Of a stretch of 64,000 bases of DNA, positions 18,023 through 26,323 are shown piece by piece. Position 1 is the first letter of the stretch. Every line of letters starts with the position of its first letter. Below the pieces are notes generated by a model. It saw only the letters and a list, made by a program, of their open reading frames with translations, searched no databases and was not told the origin of the DNA. The translations under genes were made by a program, and so were the position numbers. This stretch comes from Caballeronia temeraria (lineage in GTDB: Bacteria > Pseudomonadota > Gammaproteobacteria > Burkholderiales > Burkholderiaceae). Location of the stretch: the NCBI RefSeq assembly GCF_001544795.2, contig NZ_FCOI02000026.1, positions 1 through 64,000 on the forward strand, written 5' to 3'.

Positions 18023-18928
18023 ATGTCATTCGTCACCTACATGAACGTGCCGATGAAAACCGACGCGGCCAGAGGCGCATCGCGCGCATGCGTGCTCGGG
18101 ATTCCTTTCGATTGCGGCACGCACCCGTTTCGCGTCGGCTCGCGCGAAGGTCCGGACGCGATTCGCAGACATTCGCGCCTTCTGCGTCCGTTCTTCGTCG
18201 ATCCGCAGGGGCGTCCCGCCAATCCGCTCGCAGCGCTCGGTCTCGTCGATGCGGGCAACGTCGACTGTCATCCCGGCGATATCGCGCGCAGCTATCCGCT
18301 GATCGAACGCGCGATCGACGACTTGCTCGCCGCCGGCATGACGCCCGTCACGATGGGCGGCGACGGCGCCGTGACGCTGCCGCAATTGCGCGCGGTGAAG
18401 AAGCATCATCCGGATCTCGTGGTGCTGCATATCGATGCGCACACGGACACCTACGATCTCGACGGTTTCAACACGGCCACCACGTTCACGCGCGCATCCG
18501 AAGAACGCCTGCTCGATGAGCACCGCAGCTTTCACGTCGGCGCACGCGGCACGACGTTCATGGACGGCGTGCTCGGTTTCGGGCGCTCGCTCGGCTACAA
18601 CGTCGTGCCCTTCTCCGAATTCGAAGCCGATCGCGAAGGCTGCATCGCGAGGATTCGGGAACGTATCGGCAAACGGCCCGTGTATCTGTGCTTCGACATG
18701 GACATCTTCGATCCGTCGTGCGCGCCCGGCGTCTGCACGCCGGAATGGGGCGGCCTGAATCCGAAAGAAGGCATCGCGCTGTTGCGCGCGCTCGCGGGCC
18801 TGAACTTCGTCTCCTTCGACGTCAACACTGTCTCGCCCGCCCAGGATGTCGGCGAAACCACGGCGTTTCTCGCCGCGACCGTCATGCTCGAATGCTGCGC
18901 GCTCGCCGCGCAGACGCCGTCCCGTTAG
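18023..18928 (+). CDS. Arginase/agmatinase-fold protein with missing catalytic residues
   Basis: The 301-residue protein keeps the ureohydrolase scaffold. DAHTD (Asp138, His140, Asp142) and FDMDIFDP (Asp225, Asp227) provide five of the six usual metal ligands. The sixth, the His of GGDH, is Gly115 (MGGDGAV). The proton-shuttle His of HGTPF is replaced (TATTF, Thr151), and the Glu of VEVSP is Thr269 (NTVSP). One metal site therefore looks intact and the other damaged. Normal members release urea from guanidino compounds; this one may do different chemistry or serve as a sensor. It leads the plus-strand operon into the ABC transporter genes and starts after GAGGACCGAGCG. The canonical relative at 43927 keeps all these residues. 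Confidence 0.85.
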   Translation: MSFVTYMNVPMKTDAARGASRACVLGIPFDCGTHPFRVGSREGPDAIRRHSRLLRPFFVDPQGRPANPLAALGLVDAGNVDCHPGDIARSYPLIERAIDDLLAAGMTPVTMGGDGAVTLPQLRAVKKHHPDLVVLHIDAHTDTYDLDGFNTATTFTRASEERLLDEHRSFHVGARGTTFMDGVLGFGRSLGYNVVPFSEFEADREGCIARIRERIGKRPVYLCFDMDIFDPSCAPGVCTPEWGGLNPKEGIALLRALAGLNFVSFDVNTVSPAQDVGETTAFLAATVMLECCALAAQTPSR

Positions 18929-18972
18929 CCGCACGCCGGATCATCGTTCCATCACTTGCGAAGAGAGCCGTC

Positions 18973-19764
18973 ATGAACCGTGTGAAATCGCTGTCTCTGC
19001 TCGCCGCGACCTGCGCGAGTCTGCTCGCATTGCCCGCCGGCGCGCGCACGCTCGCCGAAGTCATGCAGACCAGGACCCTGAACGTCGTGACGACGGCATC
19101 GAGCCCGCCGCACGGTTTTCTCGATCCCGCTTCGAACTCGATGAAAGGCATCATGGTCGATGTCGCGGACGCGCTCGGCAAGCGTCTCGGCGTGGCCGTA
19201 AAACTCACCGACGTGCCCTTCGATGGCCTGATTCCGACGCTCACGTCGGGCCGTGCCGACCTGATGGCCGCGCCGCTCTTCATCACCGAGGAGCGCGCGC
19301 AAGTGGTCGATTTCAGCGCACCGATCTACGGCTGGGGCGAAGGCGTCGTGATCCGCGACGGCGACAAGAAGCACTACGGCTCGCTCGACGACTTCAAGGG
19401 CGCGAAGGTCGGAACGCTCGTCGACAGCGTGCAGTACAAGATGATCAAGGCGCTGCCCGGCACGGACGTTTCAACTTATCAGGACTACTTCTCATTACTC
19501 GCCGATGTGCGCGTGGGCCGCATCGATCTGGGTGTCGTCGATCCGCCGAGCGTGCTCTATCAGATCAAGGCGAAATCGATTCCCGGCGTCAAGCTCGACA
19601 CCGGCTATCACGCGCAGAAGCAATGGCAAGTCGGCGCATGCACGCAGAAGAATAATCCGACGCTGCTCACCGCCGTCAACGACGCGCTCGCGAAAATAAA
19701 GCAGGACGGCGAGCTGCACACGATTCTCGCGAAGTGGGGCGTGGCGAGCATGGAAAGCCACTGA
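18973..19764 (+). CDS. Polar amino acid ABC transporter, periplasmic binding protein
   Basis: The 263-residue precursor has a Sec signal (LSLLAATCASLLALPAGA, cleavage near residue 23) and the SBP_bac_3 fold, with NVVTTASSPPHGFLDP at the ligand pocket and the typical GIMVDVADALGKRLGV and RADLMAAPLFITEERAQVVDFSAP segments. It captures a small amino-acid-like solute for the permease that follows. Its place behind the ureohydrolase-like gene suggests a guanidino or omega-amino substrate, but that is inference. Confidence 0.9.
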   Translation: MNRVKSLSLLAATCASLLALPAGARTLAEVMQTRTLNVVTTASSPPHGFLDPASNSMKGIMVDVADALGKRLGVAVKLTDVPFDGLIPTLTSGRADLMAAPLFITEERAQVVDFSAPIYGWGEGVVIRDGDKKHYGSLDDFKGAKVGTLVDSVQYKMIKALPGTDVSTYQDYFSLLADVRVGRIDLGVVDPPSVLYQIKAKSIPGVKLDTGYHAQKQWQVGACTQKNNPTLLTAVNDALAKIKQDGELHTILAKWGVASMESH

Positions 19765-19800
19765 CGCCTTCGACACCAACCGGCAACGACGGAGCACGCC

Positions 19801-20493
19801 ATGACGTCCGACATCCTCAAGACCTATCTGGAGCCACTGTTGCAGGGCGCGTGGTGGACGTTCGCGCTGTTCGCCGCGTCGTCGCTGCTCTCGGTCGCGC
19901 TCGGACTCGCGGTGTGCTTCTGCCGCATGTCGTCGCTCGCGCCGGTGCGTACGGCCGCGAAACTGTATATCGACATCATTCGGGGCACGCCGCTGCTCGT
20001 GCAGCTCTTCTTTCTCTACTACGGGCTGCCCGAACTGGGCGTTGTGATTCCCGGTTTCGTTGCGGGCGTGCTCGGGCTTGTGCTCAACTTCGGCGCGTAT
20101 CTCGCCGAGCTGTTTCGCGGCGGCATTCAGTCGGTCGATAGCGGACAGTTCGAGGCATCGCGCGCGCTCGGCATGACGCGCGCGCAACGCATGCGCGCGA
20201 TCGTCATGCCGCAGGCGCTGCGCACGATCTTTCCGGCGCTCGGCAACTACGCGCTGGTGCTGGTGAAGGATACGTCGCTCGTCGCGGTGATCAGCGTGTA
20301 CGAACTGATGCGCGCGGGACAGATGCTCGCCGGTGCGACGTTCCGGTCGCTGCTCGTGTATTCGCTCGTCGGGGCGATCTACTTCGTGATGTGCGGCGTG
20401 CTGTCGTCTTTGTTCCGTCGCGCGGAGAAATCGCTTTCGATTCCCGGGTACTGGAGCGGCTCCCCGGACCACAATCCCGCCGCAAAACTCTGA
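19801..20493 (+). CDS. Polar amino acid ABC transporter, permease
   Basis: This 230-residue inner-membrane protein of the HisM/GlnP type has about five hydrophobic helices, the family RGTPLLVQLFFLYYGLPE motif and the EAA loop in EASRALGMTRAQRMRAIVMPQALR that contacts the ATPase. Only one permease gene is present, so a homodimer is expected. GGAGCACGCC precedes the start. Confidence 0.92.
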   Translation: MTSDILKTYLEPLLQGAWWTFALFAASSLLSVALGLAVCFCRMSSLAPVRTAAKLYIDIIRGTPLLVQLFFLYYGLPELGVVIPGFVAGVLGLVLNFGAYLAELFRGGIQSVDSGQFEASRALGMTRAQRMRAIVMPQALRTIFPALGNYALVLVKDTSLVAVISVYELMRAGQMLAGATFRSLLVYSLVGAIYFVMCGVLSSLFRRAEKSLSIPGYWSGSPDHNPAAKL

Positions 20494-20505
20494 CTGGAGC
20501 GACGC

Positions 20506-21240
20506 ATGGAACCGATCATTTCGATGCGCGCCGTCTCCAAGTGGTACGGCGAATTTCAGGTGCTCGACAACATCGACCTCGATGTGCAGCCGGGCGAAAG
20601 GCTTATCCTGTGCGGTCCGTCCGGCTCGGGTAAGTCGACGACCATCCGTCTCGTCAACGCGCTGGAGGATCATCAGAAGGGCGAGATCGTCGTGAACGGC
20701 ATCACGCTCGATGGCCGCGCCGCGAGCATTCGACGCGTGCGCGCCGAGGTCGGCATGGTGTTTCAGCACTTCAACCTGTTTCCTCACCTGAGCGCGCTCG
20801 GCAACTGCACCGCCGCGCTCAGGCTCGTGAAAAAGATGCCCGCGAAGGAAGCCGACGCGCTCGCCATGCACTACCTCGAACGCGTAAAACTCGGGGCGCA
20901 CGCGCACAAGCATCCGGGACAGTTGTCGGGTGGCCAGAAACAGCGCGTTGCGATCGCGCGCAGCCTGTGCATGCAGCCGCGCATCATGCTGTTCGACGAG
21001 CCGACCTCCGCGCTCGATCCCGAAATGGTCAAGGAAGTGCTCGACACGATGATGCAGCTCGCGCGGGACGGCATGACCATGATCTGCGTCACCCACGAGA
21101 TGGGCTTTGCGCGCGAGGTCGGCGATCGCATCGTCTTCATGGATCATGGCAAGATCGTCGAAAGCTGCGAGCCGCGGCGCTTTTTCAGCGCGCCGCAGTC
21201 GGCGCGGGCGCGCGAGTTTCTTGGGCAGATCGTCGCCTGA
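20506..21240 (+). CDS. Polar amino acid ABC transporter, ATP-binding protein
   Basis: The 244-residue ATPase has Walker A GPSGSGKSTT near residue 38, the Q-loop VFQHFNLFPHLSALGN, signature LSGGQKQRVAIARSL and Walker B IMLFDEPTSALDP, all typical of the GlnQ/HisP family. It completes a binding protein-permease-ATPase transporter with the two genes before it, in the same orientation at short spacing. Confidence 0.93.
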   Translation: MEPIISMRAVSKWYGEFQVLDNIDLDVQPGERLILCGPSGSGKSTTIRLVNALEDHQKGEIVVNGITLDGRAASIRRVRAEVGMVFQHFNLFPHLSALGNCTAALRLVKKMPAKEADALAMHYLERVKLGAHAHKHPGQLSGGQKQRVAIARSLCMQPRIMLFDEPTSALDPEMVKEVLDTMMQLARDGMTMICVTHEMGFAREVGDRIVFMDHGKIVESCEPRRFFSAPQSARAREFLGQIVA

Positions 21241-21291
21241 GGCGCACCCGTCGCCTTCCGCTCGCGGCAAGCGCGATCACCTGGACATCAC

Positions 21292-22083
21292 ATGAACGAC
21301 ATGACGCCGGGCGACGAATCTCGCCTCTATATCAATTCGCTCGCGCGCGGACTGCAACTGCTCACCGCGTTCACCGAAGATCGCCCGACGATGAAACTCG
21401 GCGACCTCGCGGAAGCCGCCGGCATGACGAAGAGCGCCGCGCAGCGCTTCGCTTATACGCTCGTCGCGCTCGGCTACCTGCGCAAAAACGAAACGACCAA
21501 GGTGTACTCGCTCGCGCCGCGCTCGCTCGATGTCGGTTTGCGCTATCTGCAGACGAGCCCGCTCGTGAAGAGCGCCAATGCTTACGTCCACGCGTTGAAC
21601 CGTGCGTGCAAGGAGACTTGCATGATCGCGGAACTCGACGGTCACGATGTCGTGTATATCGCGCGGTTTCCGACGCATCGCGAGATGTTCGTCAATATGC
21701 CGATCGGCATGCGCCTTCCGGTCTATTGCACTGCAACAGGCCGTGCCATTCTTTCGCGCCTCGCTGATGCAACGTCCGCGGGCCTGTTCGAAGTCTGCGA
21801 GCGTGTGTCGTATACATCGGAAACTATTACCGATATATCGCGGCTGAACGAGTTGCTCGTCGAAGCACGTGAGCGCGGCTTTGCATGGGCGAACGGCGAG
21901 TACTACAACGGCGACATCAATATCGCGGCGGCGATTCTTGCACCCAACGGCAGGCCGGTCGGTGCTGTGAACGTGTCCGCTCCTTCGACTCGATGGACGC
22001 TCGAAAGCGCGATCGCGGAGATCGGACCGCAAGTGGTCGAGACCGCGCGTGCGATCGGCGGGGCAAATCTCACGCATAAGTGA
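21292..22083 (+). CDS. IclR-family transcriptional regulator
   Basis: The 263-residue regulator has an N-terminal winged helix (residues about 12-75, with KLGDLAEAAGMTKSAAQRFAYTLVALGYL) and the IclR effector domain (MPIGMRLPVYCTATGRAILSRL, late GAVNVSAPS motif). It closes the ABC transporter operon, so it likely controls import and the divergent aminotransferase cluster. The ligand is not known. Confidence 0.9.
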   Translation: MNDMTPGDESRLYINSLARGLQLLTAFTEDRPTMKLGDLAEAAGMTKSAAQRFAYTLVALGYLRKNETTKVYSLAPRSLDVGLRYLQTSPLVKSANAYVHALNRACKETCMIAELDGHDVVYIARFPTHREMFVNMPIGMRLPVYCTATGRAILSRLADATSAGLFEVCERVSYTSETITDISRLNELLVEARERGFAWANGEYYNGDINIAAAILAPNGRPVGAVNVSAPSTRWTLESAIAEIGPQVVETARAIGGANLTHK

Positions 22084-22245
22084 CGCGACGCCACGCGTCT
22101 TCGTGAAGTTTGGGCGCCGCGCTCAAGCGTCGAACAGACGTGGTTTGTCACGGCTTATCGCGACATCGACACCAAGGTGCGACGCGCATACTCGATTCCG
22201 GTAGATGTTCCAACACAATGCGTTTCGCGACCGGACGAGGTGAAC

Positions 22246-22419
22246 ATGTTTTTACTCCAGTTTCTTGGCACGATGGCCTTCGTCGCTGTCGTCTTGCTCT
22301 CCTTGATCGCGGCGCTGGACATTTTTGTTCCGCGGCTGATCCCGGTACCGGTTGAACGGCGCTCGTCTGGATCATCCCGTGCGCGCAAGCTTGCGAAGGT
22401 AGATGCGCGCGTGCGATGA
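22246..22419 (+). CDS. Small single-pass membrane protein, unknown
   Basis: A 57-residue reading frame starts five bases after a GAGG ribosome site (22237-22240). It encodes one strong hydrophobic helix (residues about 5-28, FLGTMAFVAVVLLSLIAALDIF), then a Pro/Val turn and a basic tail rich in Arg and Lys, an orientation typical of N-out/C-in inner-membrane miniproteins. I do not recognise a family. It stands alone between an IclR gene and the non-coding region beside the partition genes. Confidence 0.5.
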   Translation: MFLLQFLGTMAFVAVVLLSLIAALDIFVPRLIPVPVERRSSGSSRARKLAKVDARVR

Positions 22420-22641
22420 GATGCTGCGGGCTGACGTCGATGGCTTAGGCTGCGGTGCACGACGCGTCGAGACTGTAACTTTCTTTGGATGGGTGCGCGG
22501 CTCTGGGACGGTAGGCAACAAATCCAGCGGCGTATTGATCACTACGCTAATCGTGGTATTTATCACGAGCGGCCCGTCCCGGCTCTTCTGCGGACGATCT
22601 TAGGCTCGGGTAGCTCGCACCTCGACGGACAGCCGTCGCCT

Positions 22642-22744
22642 CTCCGTGAAACAATCGCTCGAAACGATATTAAAAACGGCCGTGAGCCCTGTATTTGCTG
22701 GGCTAGAGGCAAACTAGACCTGCGATCTCAATTGTTTCACGGAG
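22642..22744. repeat. Perfect 14-base inverted repeat with parS-like half-sites
   Basis: CTCCGTGAAACAAT (22642-22655) and its exact reverse complement ATTGTTTCACGGAG (22731-22744) are separated by 75 bases. Each arm contains GTGAAACA or TGTTTCAC, the half-site of the widespread bacterial chromosomal parS, but here the halves point away from each other. The spacer includes a smaller GCCC/GGGC repeat. Confidence 0.6.
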
Positions 22745-22832
22745 GCCGTGCTCGCAAGGGAAGGGATACTGTTCGGCACGTGAGAATGAATTCCTATCGT
22801 CTCTGACCGCGCCGCTTTTCGCCTCCCCTATC

Positions 22833-22876
22833 AGCGTGCGTTGCCACGCTCAATCGTTAGCGGCGACCTGTCGCCG
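22833..22876. repeat. Two adjacent short hairpins
   Basis: AGCGTG-CGTTGC-CACGCT (22833-22850) is followed ten bases later by CGGCGAC-CT-GTCGCCG (22861-22876). Both have perfect arms of 6 and 7 bases. Neither is followed by a T-run, so they are not ordinary terminators. Confidence 0.45.
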
Positions 22877-23240
22877 ATCGCACGCTCTGCCGACGGCGTG
22901 TTCTCTTGCACGATGTGACCAAGTCTTCGGATCGCGTCTCTTCGAATTCACGCGACAACCGAGCGCTATTGAACCTCTCGACACGTTTCGCGCTCGTTTC
23001 CAAAAAGTGCGATGCTTTCTAGGCGCGCGTCCGGTTTCGCATGCTCCGAGGGTTAAGGACACGCAGGGCTCTAGTTGGGATTGACTGGCTCCTCGCTTTC
23101 ACGACACAGACGTCCGCGCCGCGTTGTCGCGTCCGAATACGGTGAGAAGCCGTTTCCCGTGATGACGCAGGCGACTTGATCTCGCTGGTTTTCCCGCTGA
23201 ATGCGGGTGTCGATCTTGATGTGCGTGACTCAAAGATCCC

Positions 23241-23259
23241 GTGTCCCAAGTCGGGACAC
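23241..23259. promoter_or_regulatory. Candidate parS centromere site 1
   Basis: GTGTCCC-AAGTC-GGGACAC is a perfect 7-base-arm palindrome 146 bases downstream of the parB stop codon. A second near-identical copy lies 68 bases further along. Palindromic repeats clustered next to parAB are the usual binding sites for the linked ParB. Secondary Burkholderia replicons are known to have replicon-specific parS sequences, but I have not matched this word to a published one. Confidence 0.7.
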
Positions 23260-23308
23260 TCGTCGATCGGCTTTCGAAACCTTGATCGAGGTAGATGCCG
23301 CGCCGCGC

Positions 23309-23327
23309 GTGTCCCAAGTTGAGACAC
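23309..23327. promoter_or_regulatory. Candidate parS centromere site 2
   Basis: GTGTCCC-AAGTT-GAGACAC repeats the site at 23241 with two base changes, one of which breaks one pair of the palindrome. It lies 77 bases from the parB stop. The conserved half GTGTCCCAAGT is identical in both copies. Confidence 0.7.
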
Positions 23328-23404
23328 TCACGGCGGGAAGAGGACAAAAGACGTTTAGCTACCGGGCGCTTCGATCAAACGCCGAATTTCGTTTGCCGCA
23401 GAAC

Positions 23405-24376
23405 TCAACCGTTGTCAGCAAACAAATGCGTGACCAGTTCCCGAATCTGCCGCTCTTTCTCCTCCGTCAGCAGTCTGGCCTTGATTTTGACGGTTAGCCC
23501 CATCGAATCCTTCGTGATCGAACCCGCCTGAGATCCGCCCGCGAAAATCTTATCGATGCTGCGATCGCTTACGCTCGGAGCCGATTTGCGCTCGTCATCC
23601 AGCGCTTGTTTGATCGCCTTGCCAAATTTCGACTGTTCCAGATCGCCCGCGACAACTCGCGCCCAAAGCCCCTTCGCAATTTCGAACGCGGCTCCGTTTC
23701 GTCCGCGAAGCACCGAGACGACGTTTTCAGCCGCCGTCGCGCCCAACAATCGCGGTTGTACGTCAAGATCCTGCACGACGAAATCGGGCAATTCGCCAAA
23801 CGACAAGTATCGATACAACTCCGAACGCGAAATTCCCAAAGCTTCGGCCATGCGCTTACGGTTCGGAAACTCCTTTTCTGTCCGTCGAATCGACCGCGAA
23901 ATCTCGTAGTCGCACAAATCCTCGCGCGCCACGTTCTCCACGAGCGCAAGCATTGCCATTTCTTCATCGGACAGATCGACGACCAGAACCTTGATCGATT
24001 CCTTTCCGATCATCTTGTGAGCGCGCCAACGACGCTCGCCCGCCACAATCTGGTATCCCGCACCGACGCGTCGCACGACGATCGGCTGCACCAGCCCCGC
24101 TTCGCGAATCGATTCCGCCAGTTGAACGAGCTTCGCGTCGTTGAAAACCTGACGAGGCTGCCACGGATTCGGCGTGATTTCCGAAACCGGCGCTTCGGAC
24201 CCGGGCCCCGCCTTTTCAAGTTGCGCGATACGCTGCTGCGCCGACGCCAGCGCTGCAGCCATGCCGGGCGCAGTGCGCGGACTTGTCGCTTTCTCTTGTT
24301 GCGGATCGAGCTGAATGTCTTTTGCCGCACGAACTTCGGCGGTCTTGCTCATCATGCGGTCACGAAGGCTGCTCAT
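23405..24376 (-). CDS. parB: Chromosome/plasmid partition protein ParB
   Basis: The 323-residue centromere-binding protein has a basic N-terminal region that would contact ParA, the ParB/Spo0J core with ITPNPWQPRQVF (68-79) and the CTPase motif GERRWRAH (113-120), then NVAREDL (148-154, usually NIQRxDL) and a helix-turn-helix near 175-195 (RKRMAEALGISRSELYRYLSF). The C-terminal part is long, as in plasmid and chromid ParBs. The start at 24376 was chosen because it overlaps the parA stop (ATGA) behind GGAGG. With ParA and the palindromes downstream it forms a parABS system. Confidence 0.93.
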   Translation of the reverse strand: MSSLRDRMMSKTAEVRAAKDIQLDPQQEKATSPRTAPGMAAALASAQQRIAQLEKAGPGSEAPVSEITPNPWQPRQVFNDAKLVQLAESIREAGLVQPIVVRRVGAGYQIVAGERRWRAHKMIGKESIKVLVVDLSDEEMAMLALVENVAREDLCDYEISRSIRRTEKEFPNRKRMAEALGISRSELYRYLSFGELPDFVVQDLDVQPRLLGATAAENVVSVLRGRNGAAFEIAKGLWARVVAGDLEQSKFGKAIKQALDDERKSAPSVSDRSIDKIFAGGSQAGSITKDSMGLTVKIKARLLTEEKERQIRELVTHLFADNG

Positions 24377-25581
24377 TGTCCGGCCCTCCATTGCTCGACA
24401 TATTGGTCGTCGATCCATTTGCAGTAATCGACCATAGGCTGCTTCACGCGAGCCAAGGTCTTCGCCACCGTCTCTGCGCGCGAAAGGTCGAACACTGTAG
24501 AGAACGCCAGCGCACCGTTGCTCATGACTGAACTAGCCGGAATCTCGGTAGTGTGCAGCCAGTCGCCATAGGCCCGCTGAGACCACGAGCGCACGACCGG
24601 TGCCGACGATGTGCTTCCGTAGTCCACCCGCGAAAGAAGCACCGAAACGAAGTCGTAGGTTTTATCGACTTCGTGCTCGACGAAACCGTTGGCAACCTCG
24701 GCGAACAGCGACCAGAACGACACCGACGAGATAAAGTCGAGACTCTCCGGAACGAGCGGCATGACCATTGAGTCGGCTGCCATCAGTCCGTTGAGCGTCA
24801 TATAAGAGAGCGACGGCGCCGTATCGAGAATGATGTAGTCATACTGCGCGCGCAACGGCTCGATCCCCTTGCGCAGCACCGACCAGAACTCGAAATTCGC
24901 GTTGGTCTTCTGGGCCGTCGGCAAATGGAATTCGGCGTCGTGCAGATAGTTGTGTGCCGGAATCACATCGAGACCGTCCCAGTAGGTACTCTGGACTTTT
25001 GACTCAAGACCCCCCTCGATATCCGGATCGTAGATATAAGGCAGGACGGTATCCTCCCAAGTCACATCTTTCTCCGCGTACAGCCCGCACAATTCAGAGA
25101 GCGATGCTTGCGGATCGAGATCGATCATCAGCACTTTTCGGCCACGCAGACTCAATCCCTGGCCGATGCACATCGATGTGGTCGTCTTGCACGAACCGCC
25201 CTTGAAGTTCGCCGTGATCAACACGCGACCGCGATGCTCACGCGTGCCGGTGACCAGCGGCGTCTGATAGATGTCGGAGACTTGCTGAACCCACGTCCGC
25301 GCATCCTTCAAGGAGAAAATGCGAGCGCGTCCGGTGCCATGCGTTTCGCCCGGCGGCAGCTCGGTCCCTTCCTTGGTCGCGAGATAGTTGATTTTTTGCC
25401 GATCGATCCCGCACATATCGGATAGCTCGCCTATGGTAAACACGGGAGCCGTTTTCCTCGGCCGGGGTGCCAATATCTGATCGCGCAGCTCGTTCGTCAT
25501 GACTGACAAACGCTCTGCAAACTCTCCAAGATTGGAGAGCTTCACCCTTCGATTAATCCCTGGCAGTTCACTCAAATTCAT
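24373..25581 (-). CDS. parA: Partition ATPase ParA (type Ia, with N-terminal DNA-binding domain)
   Basis: The 402-residue ATPase moves ParB-bound DNA and, in type Ia systems, also represses its own promoter. An N-terminal helix-turn-helix (about 48-95, FTIGELSDMCGIDRQKINYL) precedes the deviant Walker A FKGGSCKTTTS (126-136, with the signature Lys127), Walker A' MIDLDPQASLS and Walker B YDYIILDTAPS. The ATG at 25581 follows AAAGGAA; the GTG eight codons upstream is a weaker start. It is first of the parA-parB operon and divergent from the replication gene. Confidence 0.93.
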   Translation of the reverse strand: MNLSELPGINRRVKLSNLGEFAERLSVMTNELRDQILAPRPRKTAPVFTIGELSDMCGIDRQKINYLATKEGTELPPGETHGTGRARIFSLKDARTWVQQVSDIYQTPLVTGTREHRGRVLITANFKGGSCKTTTSMCIGQGLSLRGRKVLMIDLDPQASLSELCGLYAEKDVTWEDTVLPYIYDPDIEGGLESKVQSTYWDGLDVIPAHNYLHDAEFHLPTAQKTNANFEFWSVLRKGIEPLRAQYDYIILDTAPSLSYMTLNGLMAADSMVMPLVPESLDFISSVSFWSLFAEVANGFVEHEVDKTYDFVSVLLSRVDYGSTSSAPVVRSWSQRAYGDWLHTTEIPASSVMSNGALAFSTVFDLSRAETVAKTLARVKQPMVDYCKWIDDQYVEQWRAGQ

Positions 25582-25636
25582 TCGGGCGTTTTCCTTTAAA
25601 TGCACGGTGAGGCGTTTTCTTCACGCTCAGCGATGT

Positions 25637-25675
25637 TTCTACGGTTTTGGTTTAAGTCGCTATCGAACCGTAGAA
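25637..25675. promoter_or_regulatory. Perfect 10-base inverted repeat upstream of parA
   Basis: TTCTACGGTT (25637-25646) and AACCGTAGAA (25666-25675) are exact reverse complements separated by 19 bases, 56 bases before the parA start codon. The centre-to-centre distance of about 29 bases is close to three helical turns. This would suit ParA autorepression or a ParB-type site; the assignment is inference. Confidence 0.55.
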
Positions 25676-26105
25676 TACTCGCCGCAGTGATGAATGGCTA
25701 TTGGAAATGATTGAAATTTGAAGCAGGAATACCGAGCAGATCAATAAGTCTTATTTTTCATGCGCTTAGAGACGTATCCGCATATCGGCAACGGGCGTTT
25801 ACCGTCCGCGGGCGGCAAGTAATCACCGCACTGCATTCCGCATCGCCCGGTGATCGAACACAAAACACCTCACCACTGCGCGCGTCTCGATCGACGCTTG
25901 GCTGTATCGTCCGTCAAACAATCACAATTCGTCTCACCCTCCGATGCGGCCTATCTCGGAAATGCATCCGCAGCGCGAGTAGCGGCAGGGCCAGTGGATT
26001 CGTATCTGACGTGTCGGCCGGTTTGTTCGTTTTATTTGTAAACCTAAGACCTACCACCACCAACAGTAAACACCGATACGCGTTGAATCAACGGCTTAGG
26101 CACGT

Positions 26106-26294
26106 AAGGTGAGGTTAACTGTGCCTGAAGTGATGTTGATTGAGCGCAAAAGTGCCGTGTTTACCCCGCGATGGTGAGATCAATTAGCAGCGATGGTGAG
26201 GTGTCTGGGCGCCAATGGTGAGGGAAATTGTGAAGCCCGTCGGCAAAGGTGAGGTTTACTGTGCATCCTTCGGTGGAAGGTGAGGTGACTTGTG
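26106..26294 (+). repeat. Iteron array of the origin
   Basis: Six direct copies of GGTGAG occur within this stretch, at 26108, 26173, 26195, 26217, 26248 and 26279. Three have a longer shared word of the form AAGGTGAGGTnnACTGTGC (26106, 26246, 26277, the last less exact). Spacings are 22, 22, 31 and 31 bases, two or three helix turns, so bound Rep molecules would lie on one DNA face. Confidence 0.8.
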
Positions 26295-26323
26295 TTGACA
26301 GCTCACCTTGCAGACGTTAACGT
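26295..26323 (+). promoter_or_regulatory. rep: Probable rep promoter with overlapping inverted iteron
   Basis: TTGACA (26295-26300), a 17-base spacer and TAACGT (26318-26323) form a sigma-70-like promoter 40 bases before the rep start. The spacer contains CTCACC (26302-26307), the inverted iteron core, so Rep bound there would block RNA polymerase. Autorepression through inverted iterons is the rule for this initiator family. Confidence 0.65.

Larger units (their letters stand above)
22420..23404. other. Non-coding region of about 1 kb beside parB, rich in inverted repeats
   Basis: No reading frame here has a convincing start, ribosome site or family resemblance. What it holds are inverted repeats: a 14-base pair at 22642/22731, two close hairpins at 22833-22876, a CCCGC-TGAAT-GCGGG hairpin near 23191-23205, and the two parS-like palindromes at 23241 and 23309. 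The stretch is probably the centromere side of the partition locus. A structured RNA or a decayed gene cannot be excluded. Confidence 0.6.

Noticed and set aside
22836..23084. 82-residue frame in the non-coding block
   Set aside because: No ribosome site or recognisable pattern, and it overlaps two perfect hairpins.
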